In this document: one piece after another, positions 1-5,864 of the stretch | How positions within the stretch are numbered: position 1 is the stretch's first letter | Layout of the letters: each line of letters starts with the position of its first letter | NCBI GenBank assembly: GCA_022360535.1 | Contig: JAKSCP010000402.1 | Span: 1-11,079 of the forward strand | DNA length: 11,079 nt | Source: Pseudomonadales bacterium | GTDB taxonomy: Bacteria; Pseudomonadota; Gammaproteobacteria; Pseudomonadales; Pseudohongiellaceae | Reading direction: 5' to 3' | Program-made: the position numbers and the translations under genes | The notes under the pieces: model-generated | Seen by the model: the letters and a program-made list of their open reading frames with translations, nothing else | Database searches by the model: none | What the model was told of the DNA's origin: nothing

Positions 1-53
1 GTGCACGACAGCGATCGTTATCGGGCTCGTTGCATTGGATACTTCTTGCAGGC

Positions 54-413
54 TTATCCGTCCCTGGTCATTGACCAGGGTACAACACTACCAAGTGCGG
101 ATGCAGTCCCGGATACAGTGTCTCCGTCAATGGTTGCGCTCATGACATAGGTCATTGAGGCTCCGTCACGGTTTATGTTGAAGCTGATTTTGTCGCCATC
201 AACACTGCCATCTTCGATCGCCCATTTGCGACCATTACCCAAATCGAATTCACCGGTGAGTTGATCGCCGTCGATTTTCATAATGACGGTGGCGCTTACT
301 GAACCCATCTGACTACTCATGGCAAAGTTCCACACACCATCCGCCGCCGAATCGGCATAGGCTGAAGCTGTGCAAAGGCCTAGTATCATTGCAGTCGTGA
401 ATCTTCTGATCAT
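54..413 (-). CDS. Small secreted beta-rich protein of unknown function
   Basis: A 119-residue protein with a Sec signal peptide: MIRRF, a hydrophobic stretch, and a likely cleavage after AYA (residue 20). The mature part has a Gly/Asp-rich alternating pattern with three similar beta-hairpin-like units containing DGD (IDGDQLTG about 47-54, VDGDKISF about 71-78, IDGDTVSG about 95-102). Similar small beta-barrel-like modules occur as periplasmic proteins or as add-on domains of secreted hydrolases; this is family-style recognition only, and no catalytic motif is visible. I chose the ATG at 413 because a GGAG lies six bases upstream. In-frame ATGs at 419 and 425 and a much longer version from 518 are possible, but the longer one would bury the signal peptide. 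It is divergent from the lipoprotein hydrolase at 619. The function is not recognised. Confidence 0.75.
   Translation of the reverse strand: MIRRFTTAMILGLCTASAYADSAADGVWNFAMSSQMGSVSATVIMKIDGDQLTGEFDLGNGRKWAIEDGSVDGDKISFNINRDGASMTYVMSATIDGDTVSGTASALGSVVPWSMTRDG
62..80. repeat. Perfect hairpin at the 3' end of the small secreted-protein gene
   Basis: CCCTGGTC (62-69) and GACCAGGG (73-80) form a perfect 8-base inverted repeat with a 3-base loop. It lies inside the last codons of the minus-strand gene (encoding W-S-M-T-R), a few bases before its stop. No U-run follows on either strand, so it is not a canonical intrinsic terminator. It could protect the 3' end of the mRNA or simply be coincidental. 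Confidence 0.4.
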
Positions 414-618
414 TTCCATCTCCATGTTGGCTTTGCGTCTGCATCTGGTAAGAAAAAAAGCGATATTGCAGCGTTTACGTGCTGAACATAGGTTCGGATC
501 AATGACAGGGGCTGGCACTGATTCGTAAGCAACAGCCTGTAACCTGTGCCAGAGCTGTTCGTCAGATCAGGAAAGGGATTGATCCTTTGGTCAGTTATCC
601 CGACAATGGGCAACGGCG
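414..618. other. Divergent intergenic region without a gene
   Basis: This stretch separates the minus-strand small secreted protein from the plus-strand lipoprotein hydrolase, so promoters for both should lie here. I could not identify a convincing -35/-10 pair on either strand. The open frames that cross it have no ribosome-binding site and no recognisable protein character. Confidence 0.4.
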
Positions 619-1482
619 ATGGGTACTCTTACTAACAGAACAATGCGTAATATCTGGTTTGGGCTAGGCGCAGCGACGCTGCTTCTGTTCAGTGGTTGCC
701 TGATGATGGGTGACGATGGCGAGACCTTCAGCACCACTGCTGCCATTCGGCAATTCGCACTTAGTAGCGCCAGTCTCAACGTGCTGGAAAGCGGCAATGC
801 TCAAGGCATCCCGGTAGTTCTTATCCATGGCACACCAGGCAGCGCCGGATTTTTCTCCAGTTATCTCGGCGACCCAACGCTTCAGGATTTGCGCTTGTTA
901 TCGATAGATCGCCCGGGTTGGGGGCAGTCGGAAGTGATAGGTGAATTTGATGGTCGTTTGGCCTCGCAGTCTTCGATGTTGGGGGAATGGCTGTGTCAGG
1001 TCGCCAATCAGGCGCCGAATAACAAGTTGGTGATTGTTGCTCATTCCTACGGCGCCACTCTGACTCCCCGTTTGATCATGGATAATCCAGACTGCATATC
1101 CGCCGCCTTGTTACTGGCCGGTGCTGCCGATCCTGCTCTGGCAGCGCCACGTTGGTATAACCGTATTACCGCTGTTCCGCCCGTGTCCTGGTTAGCAGCC
1201 ATATCAGGAATCGGCTTGAAACAATCTAATGACGAGATGATGTTGGTGCAATCAGGCCTGGAAGAAGTACGCAATCGCTGGTCAGATATCAATCTACCGA
1301 TCACAGTTATTCAGGGTGAAGAAGATATACTGGTACATCCTGACCATGCTGACTTTCTTGAAACCAATCTAAGTCATATCCCTGCCACCGTGATCCGCCG
1401 CGTTGACGATGGGCATATGGTGGTGCATAGCGACAGGCAATTTGTCATAGCGGAGCTCCGCAAACTGCTTGCAGCACTGTGA
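619..1482 (+). CDS. Lipoprotein alpha/beta hydrolase
   Basis: A 287-residue alpha/beta-hydrolase-fold protein, probably lipid-anchored. The N-terminus has a hydrophobic segment ending in a lipobox-like LFSGC (Cys27) followed by Leu, which fits outer-membrane sorting; Phe at the -3 position is less usual. The core shows VVLIHGTPGS (about 66-75, oxyanion-hole loop), DRPGWG (97-102), the nucleophile elbow AHSYGA with Ser143, a likely catalytic Asp237 in GEEDILVHP, and His266 in DDGHMVVHS. The full triad is therefore present. The first elbow residue is Ala instead of Gly, which is tolerated in this superfamily. The substrate cannot be read from the sequence; esterase or C-C hydrolase-like activity is the family expectation. 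The start is uncertain: ATG at 619 or at 643 (MRNIW, a cleaner signal), neither with a good ribosome-binding site. It converges with the gene ending at 1500 with 17 bases between. Confidence 0.85.
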   Translation: MGTLTNRTMRNIWFGLGAATLLLFSGCLMMGDDGETFSTTAAIRQFALSSASLNVLESGNAQGIPVVLIHGTPGSAGFFSSYLGDPTLQDLRLLSIDRPGWGQSEVIGEFDGRLASQSSMLGEWLCQVANQAPNNKLVIVAHSYGATLTPRLIMDNPDCISAALLLAGAADPALAAPRWYNRITAVPPVSWLAAISGIGLKQSNDEMMLVQSGLEEVRNRWSDINLPITVIQGEEDILVHPDHADFLETNLSHIPATVIRRVDDGHMVVHSDRQFVIAELRKLLAAL

Positions 1483-1499
1483 GCACCGCTTAAACCAAT

Positions 1500-2726
1500 T
1501 CAGCGATTTGAGAATCGTTGCCTCAGCCTGATACCGATTGCCAGTACAAGGGCAATAACAAGAACAATTGAAACGAGTCGCCCCAGTTCTTGATTGGGGG
1601 AAGCAGGTACAGCCGAAGGTAATGTTCCATCATTGAGCGCTTCGATCGGTTCCCCTGTCACCAGCGCGAGTATTTCTGCTGGTAACTCATAATCTACACT
1701 TGCGTATTCGGCAAACTCACCACTGCGTTCTCCTATGTCATAGACCACAGTGAATGCTCGGGTGATATCTACGTCAGCATCGATATACATCGCGACGGCT
1801 CGGCGCGCCTGACCGGTGATTTTTCCTGCATCAGCGACACCGGCAAACACAACCCGGTCTCTGCGATTCCGATAGAGCTTACCGTCCTGTATTACTCCCA
1901 GTCGAAGTTGCTGCAGCCGCTCTACGTTTCCCGATAAGCCGATAAGCAACATGTGGCCATCCTCGATCATGCCACTGGCTGTCCGGTCGGCATTGGAATA
2001 GGCATTAGCCCCGATCAGCAATTCACCAAGACGATAGTGACCCATATAGGCAAAGGCCAGATTCAGGTTGTTCTGGTTGGCAATCGGCACGGTCAGTTCT
2101 TTCACGAAACCGGATTCCCGATACTGTTCCCAGGACTGCGATTGGAGATTTTGCAGGGCAGTGTTGGCAATGCTGGCTTCGCTGACGTAGCTGGTGTTCG
2201 GTAGGTAAGCCTCTGCGACCCGGCGCGCTGCGTTTCTGACACCACGAGCTAAGGCCCAGCTGCTAATGGTAGCGCGCGCCATGCCGTCGATGTCCTGGCC
2301 AACCCGGAATTCATCTGCAATCGGCTTGTTATTGAGTTGGTCGGTGAATCCGGAATCACCGATGAAATCACCGCGGAAGTTTTTGTAGGACTCTAAATAG
2401 AAAAGCACCCTGGTGCTGACTATGTTTCCATCGAGGTCGATGCCTACCAGAACATCGATGGGTCCGCTAAATCCTATTTCTTCAGGCGGAAGATCAGAGG
2501 TTGTAAAGAGATAACCAAGAAGTGTTTCTTCGCCATCGTCGGCTGCAGTAAAAGCGGACACCACCGGTGGCTGACCGAGCTTTTCTGAAAACCGTGTTGC
2601 AGTCGGAAAGATCTCTTCAAACCAGCTCGAGTCCAGGTTTCGCCACTCGTCCTGTGCTGCCGCCCACGTGGCCGGCAGCACCAGTAATACCAACAGAAAT
2701 CGAACTACTCGGTGACCTAGATTCAA
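1500..2726 (-). CDS. Secreted, membrane-anchored FMN-binding protein resembling the NosR N-terminal domain
   Basis: A protein of about 408 residues: a signal peptide (cleavage near AAA-QDEW, residue 24), an FMN-binding domain about residues 69-173 (from the LLGYLF strand through the DGMARATISSWA motif), a long second region to about 375, and one C-terminal membrane helix (about 380-399) followed by a basic tail. This matches the periplasmic flavin domain of the NosR/NirI family, where ApbE-type flavin transferases attach FMN to the Thr of an (S/T)GAT-like motif; here it reads A-R-A-T, with Thr153 as the candidate. Full NosR continues into several helices, CxxxCP motifs and a polyferredoxin; none of these is present and no nos gene is in the window. 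Start: TTG at 2726 has AAGGA seven bases upstream. A TTG at 2753, directly after the transporter stop, would add nine residues. It is probably co-transcribed with the transporter. The electron partner is unknown. Confidence 0.75.
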   Translation of the reverse strand: MNLGHRVVRFLLVLLVLPATWAAAQDEWRNLDSSWFEEIFPTATRFSEKLGQPPVVSAFTAADDGEETLLGYLFTTSDLPPEEIGFSGPIDVLVGIDLDGNIVSTRVLFYLESYKNFRGDFIGDSGFTDQLNNKPIADEFRVGQDIDGMARATISSWALARGVRNAARRVAEAYLPNTSYVSEASIANTALQNLQSQSWEQYRESGFVKELTVPIANQNNLNLAFAYMGHYRLGELLIGANAYSNADRTASGMIEDGHMLLIGLSGNVERLQQLRLGVIQDGKLYRNRRDRVVFAGVADAGKITGQARRAVAMYIDADVDITRAFTVVYDIGERSGEFAEYASVDYELPAEILALVTGEPIEALNDGTLPSAVPASPNQELGRLVSIVLVIALVLAIGIRLRQRFSNR

Positions 2727-2753
2727 AGGTGAATCCTTCTTTACTTGGCGCAA

Positions 2754-3656
2754 TTAAACCGCTGTTGTCTCAACGTGTTCCACTTGCTCCGGCTTCTGCC
2801 AGGCTGCGACAAGACAACCAGCGACAATCATTGCAGTGCCGATCAGAGTTGTGATGGTCACACTTTCTGAGAACACTAGCCACCCAAACAGCGCAGCCCA
2901 GGCGAAGGCAGTGTATTCAATGGGTAGCAGAGTGCTTGCTGGTGCGCGGGCATAGGCCCAGGACATCATCATAAGAGATACCAGACCCAGCACAGCGGCA
3001 CCAGCCAGGTTTGGAAGAAAGGTCAGTGATGGTGGCACCGCCAGGAAGGGTGCTAATGCGCCGAACAGGATGATGACCGTACAGTTCTGAAAGAATCCAA
3101 TCTCAATGGGCTTTGCTACCACCGCTTGCTGGCGCTGCAATATCAGGTTGTAGGCGTAGAGCATGGCCGACGTCAAGATGGCTGCAATGCCTCTGCCGAC
3201 ATCCTCGTTGTACTCGCCTCCCAGTCTGCCGGTGATGACTACGATGGCGCCACCAAGTCCGATTATCGAGGCGAGTATGGCCTGTTTGCTGATTTGTTCT
3301 TTAAGAATGATGGCGGCAAGATAGAGGGCAATCAGCGGCGCGATAAAAGTGAGCCCAATCGCCTCTGCTACAGGTAAGAACTTCAATCCCCAGAAAAACA
3401 GAAACGCCATCATTGAAATCACCAAGCCGCGCCATACATGCAGCTTCAGCACCGTGGTTGTTGGCCAGGTGGGTCGTTCCCAGGCGAAGAGCAGTCCCGC
3501 GAGAATCACCGCAATGATGCTGCGCCAGAACATGGCGTTATAAGCACCGAGTTGCAGAGACAGCCCTTTCATCACCACATCCATTCCGGAATAGGTGGCT
3601 ATACCCACGCAGGCTACCGCGAAGGCGAGGCCTAATTTTTGGTTACGATTTGACAT
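2754..3656 (-). CDS. EamA/DMT-family inner-membrane transporter
   Basis: A 300-residue, very hydrophobic protein with about ten predicted membrane helices arranged as two tandem EamA repeats (about residues 8-142 and 155-286). The repeat hallmarks are the RSIIAVILAG segment in helix 2, a WGLKFLPVAEAIGLTFIAPLIA segment in the first half, and the matching SWAYARAPASTLLPIEYTA segment in the second. Both have the pattern seen in drug/metabolite transporters. Such proteins usually export or import small metabolites; the substrate cannot be inferred here. I took ATG at 3656 (MSNRNQ), just before the first helix. An upstream TTG at 3686 is in frame but has no ribosome-binding site. It lies about 100 bases downstream of the MutS-like gene, and its stop at 2754 directly abuts the flavoprotein gene, so the two are likely translated together. 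Confidence 0.85.
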   Translation of the reverse strand: MSNRNQKLGLAFAVACVGIATYSGMDVVMKGLSLQLGAYNAMFWRSIIAVILAGLLFAWERPTWPTTTVLKLHVWRGLVISMMAFLFFWGLKFLPVAEAIGLTFIAPLIALYLAAIILKEQISKQAILASIIGLGGAIVVITGRLGGEYNEDVGRGIAAILTSAMLYAYNLILQRQQAVVAKPIEIGFFQNCTVIILFGALAPFLAVPPSLTFLPNLAGAAVLGLVSLMMMSWAYARAPASTLLPIEYTAFAWAALFGWLVFSESVTITTLIGTAMIVAGCLVAAWQKPEQVEHVETTAV

Positions 3657-3664
3657 AGAGGAGA

Positions 3665-3685
3665 TGCCGCTAAATTGGCGCGGCA
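3665..3685 (-). repeat. GC-rich hairpin just upstream of the transporter start
   Basis: TGCCGC (3665-3670) and GCGGCA (3680-3685) are perfect inverted repeats around a 9-base loop. In the minus-strand mRNA the stem ends eight bases before the transporter ATG, covering the place where a ribosome-binding site would be expected. There is no following U-run, so it is not an intrinsic terminator. It may affect translation initiation; this is inference. Confidence 0.35.
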
Positions 3686-3755
3686 AGCATACCGTAGTTT
3701 CAGGAATGAGTACTACTGCCTGTTTAGAACGAATTGCCTTGTTGAGCAGCGTTGG

Positions 3756-5195
3756 CTATTTATCGAGGAATTCGAAAACACCTTCTTCGCTCAGAACACG
3801 TACCCCGAGCCGTTGATCCGAAATGCCAGCGCGGAGCAGGTAGTCGAATTGCAGACGCCCTTGTTCTTCCTGGGCGGCAAAGTGAGCGCGAACGATGTGT
3901 TCGGGACCAGGAAGTTGTTCATCCAGTTCGATGAGATGGGAAGAGAAGAAAAAAAGGCAACCTTCCTTGGTCGCAAAGCGCCTCAATATCTCTAACGATG
4001 CATCAAAGGCATCTTTAACGTTGGTGCCTTTGAAGGGTTCATCCATTACTGCAACGACACTTCTTCCTTCAGAGATCGCTTCAGCGACAGCGCGTACGCG
4101 AAGCGCCTCGGCGCGGAAGTAACTGATGCCTGAATGAATGTCATCGTTTAATGAGATGGAACTGAAGAGCCTTTCAACCGGTACGAAAGAGAAACTCTGC
4201 GCAGGGACGGCCATACCCAAGTGACCAAGATACAATGCTGTCGCCAGTGCTCTGAGATAGGTTGTCTTGCCAGCCATGTTGGGGCCGGTTAAAAACAACA
4301 CTCTTTGTTGCTGATTCAGATGCAGAGGGTTTGCTACGGCATGATTAAGAAAAGGATGAGTTAAACCCTCGGCCTGGACGCGAACTTCCCCTTCCAGGAC
4401 TTCCGGTAAGACAAAGTTGAAATCAATAGTGGCATCAGCCATGGAGATGACTGCATCCAGCTCGTAGACCAGTTGCAGGATACGGAGAATGACTTCACGG
4501 CTATGTAACCTGAACACCTGGTCGAGCCGGAACAGCTCCCAGGGCCAACTTCCAGCGACTTGTTGTTCAGGCACGGCGTCTACCCAGTCCTGGGACAGTA
4601 TTTCTCGTAATTCATCGAGCACCGGTACAATTTCACCCACCGCAGAATCCAGCTCTTCCTGCGCAATGAACTCGCGCAAGCCGCGTACCACGCTGCAGGT
4701 GTATTGCACCCCACGGACCAGGCTCCGATAGTGACGATCATGGTTGAAGTAAATGTTGAAAGACTGAATGGCAAATTCGAAGACGTTTTCTTTAGTGGCT
4801 CCCAGTAATACTTCGCGCTGATAGTTTTCAACGCTCTGCACGATATAAGCCGGAAGTTTCTTGAAGACTTCCCGGTTTTCGCAAATGAATGCAATGGATT
4901 CCTGTGTGTAACGTATGCGATCGGGCTCACACCAGGGGAGCTCCATGCGTTTTCTGAGTAATGTCGAACCGCCTTCGGTGCGGGTAAAGTTGCAACGGTC
5001 AAACAGGCTCTTGGCATCACCTTCCGTATCGAATATTTCCAGGTCTTTGAAAGTCGGCTCGTCAATTACCAGCCCTTTGAAACCTTCACGGAGTTTGTCC
5101 AGCGATTGGGTTTCCTTGTCAAAGGTAATGTAGCGACGGTAAGCGCTCGATTGTCGTCGTTCGTCCTTGGTGTCTGGCATTCCCGCTAGTCGCAT
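3756..5195 (-). CDS. Short MutS-family ATPase lacking mismatch-recognition domains
   Basis: A 479-residue MutS-type ABC ATPase. The C-terminal part shows Walker A TGPNMAGKTT (303-312), the MutS family segment SLNDDIHSGISYF (348-360), Walker B VVAVMDE (380-386) and an SSH switch (418-420). Upstream lies an all-helical region, about 60-290, corresponding to the MutS core/clamp (domain III). Canonical MutS is about 850 residues and starts with a mismatch-binding domain carrying an F-x-E motif; that domain and the connector are absent. After Walker B the sequence is PFKGTN rather than the GRGTS of canonical MutS, a form shared with short MutS-like proteins. A role in DNA metabolism is likely, but classical mismatch repair is not supported. 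The start ATG at 5195 has only a weak GAG upstream; ATG at 5180 is an alternative. It is divergent from the BlaI-type gene and heads a three-gene minus-strand run. Confidence 0.85.
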   Translation of the reverse strand: MRLAGMPDTKDERRQSSAYRRYITFDKETQSLDKLREGFKGLVIDEPTFKDLEIFDTEGDAKSLFDRCNFTRTEGGSTLLRKRMELPWCEPDRIRYTQESIAFICENREVFKKLPAYIVQSVENYQREVLLGATKENVFEFAIQSFNIYFNHDRHYRSLVRGVQYTCSVVRGLREFIAQEELDSAVGEIVPVLDELREILSQDWVDAVPEQQVAGSWPWELFRLDQVFRLHSREVILRILQLVYELDAVISMADATIDFNFVLPEVLEGEVRVQAEGLTHPFLNHAVANPLHLNQQQRVLFLTGPNMAGKTTYLRALATALYLGHLGMAVPAQSFSFVPVERLFSSISLNDDIHSGISYFRAEALRVRAVAEAISEGRSVVAVMDEPFKGTNVKDAFDASLEILRRFATKEGCLFFFSSHLIELDEQLPGPEHIVRAHFAAQEEQGRLQFDYLLRAGISDQRLGVRVLSEEGVFEFLDK

Positions 5196-5357
5196 TTTTT
5201 ATTCTCAATTGGTCAGTGATTGGATTAAGTGTGTTCATCGGTGGGTCAATCTGTAACACCGTTGTTAACTATTTACCCAAGTTTCAGTGATTTCAAACAC
5301 CAGGGAAAATTGAAGGCTCCAGGGGTTTGCAATTGCCAAATTATGGGTGTAACGTAA

Positions 5358-5392
5358 CGCTAAAATTTTAGCGATTCGCTAAATAATTAACG
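5358..5392. promoter_or_regulatory. Candidate tandem operator: 16-base palindrome plus degenerate copy
   Basis: CGCTAAAATTTTAGCG at 5358-5373 is a perfect 16-base palindrome. A second, imperfect dyad CGCTAAATAATTAACG follows at 5377-5392, its centre 19 bases from the first. The half-site CGCTAAA thus occurs three times (two plus, one minus), with a degraded fourth. The cluster lies about 75-110 bases upstream of the repressor ATG, and a -10-like TAAAAT lies within it. BlaI/MecI-family repressors bind paired dyads in their own promoters, so autoregulation is the natural inference. The motif differs from the TACA/TGTA core of staphylococcal bla/mec operators. Confidence 0.55.
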
Positions 5393-5452
5393 TGATCCTG
5401 CAATCTGTCAAGGATTAAAACAAGAAACGCCAAAATAAGCGCTCAGGTTTAG

Positions 5453-5459
5453 AAGGAGA
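5453..5459 (+). promoter_or_regulatory. Strong ribosome-binding site of the blaI-like gene
   Basis: AAGGAGA lies seven bases before the ATG at 5467, the strongest Shine-Dalgarno match in the window; it fixes the start of the repressor. Confidence 0.8.
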
Positions 5460-5466
5460 GAAGTAA

Positions 5467-5850
5467 ATGGCTGGTCAAGATGGCCTTAGTCGTCGTGAGC
5501 GACAGATACTGGATATTCTCTACAAACTGGAAGGTGGCAGTGTAAAGGATGTTCAGGAAGCTTTGAACGATGGATCCAGTGATTCAACTATTCGTACTTT
5601 ATTGGGAATTTTGGTTAACAAGAAAAAGCTGACCAAGAAACCAAGTGGCATGCGCTACATTTATTTCCCTGCAGTTGAACGTAAGAAAGCATCACGCCAG
5701 GCACTGGAAAGGGTAGTGAGCACTTTCTTCGAGGAGTCACCGGTGTTGGCAGTACGCTCACTGTTGGAAATGAAGAAAGGCAAGATAACACTCGAAGAAG
5801 TGGAACAGTTGGAAGAGCTGCTTAACAAAAACAAACCGAAGAAAAAGTAG
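5467..5850 (+). CDS. BlaI/MecI/CopY-family transcriptional repressor
   Basis: A 127-residue winged-helix repressor, the usual length for this family. Residues 1-70 form the DNA-binding domain: LSRRERQILDILY (7-19), GGSVKDVQEAL (23-32), recognition helix DSTIRTLLGILVNKKKL (39-55) and wing GMRYIYFPAV (61-70). Residues 75-120 form the helical dimerisation part, followed by a lysine-rich tail. In the family, the dimer represses its own operon and is inactivated by proteolysis triggered by the partner M56 protease. The partner is encoded 14 bases downstream, so the two form a classic pair. The Asn-Phe cleavage site known from staphylococcal BlaI is not visible at the equivalent place, so the processing site must differ. 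Binding to the palindromes at 5358-5392 is inferred. Confidence 0.9.
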   Translation: MAGQDGLSRRERQILDILYKLEGGSVKDVQEALNDGSSDSTIRTLLGILVNKKKLTKKPSGMRYIYFPAVERKKASRQALERVVSTFFEESPVLAVRSLLEMKKGKITLEEVEQLEELLNKNKPKKK

Positions 5851-5864
5851 GGCAGGCAACTTCG

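Larger units (their letters stand above)
5196..5466. other. Divergent regulatory region between the mutS-like and blaI-like genes
   Basis: This 271-base AT-rich region holds no gene. It should contain the promoters of the minus-strand MutS-like gene and of the plus-strand repressor/protease pair. Visible elements are the palindrome cluster at 5358-5392, a TAACA/TGTTA dyad at 5254-5267, and a 5393-5417 imperfect hairpin (TGATCCT pairing with AGGATTA with one G-T pair). On the minus strand, TTGACC (5244-5249) resembles a -35 box, but no good -10 is at the right distance. On the plus strand TAAAAT (5361-5366) resembles a -10 and lies inside the palindrome, without a clear -35. Confidence 0.5.

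Noticed and set aside
1..150. Open plus-strand frame from the left edge (GTG at 1) to a stop at 148-150
   Set aside because: Most of it is antisense to the C-terminal part of the small secreted protein, which has a signal peptide and good start; the peptide resembles nothing I recognise, so a gene fragment cannot be supported.
1500..2753. A frameshifted or truncated nosR pseudogene
   Set aside because: The frame is intact, has its own signal peptide and ends with a complete membrane anchor and basic tail; nothing downstream up to 1482 encodes the missing NosR half. It is better read as a genuine short architecture.
4580..5065. A 161-residue minus-strand frame inside the MutS-like gene
   Set aside because: It is an out-of-frame shadow of the MutS-like gene, with low-complexity Ser/Arg-rich content and no domain or ribosome-binding site.
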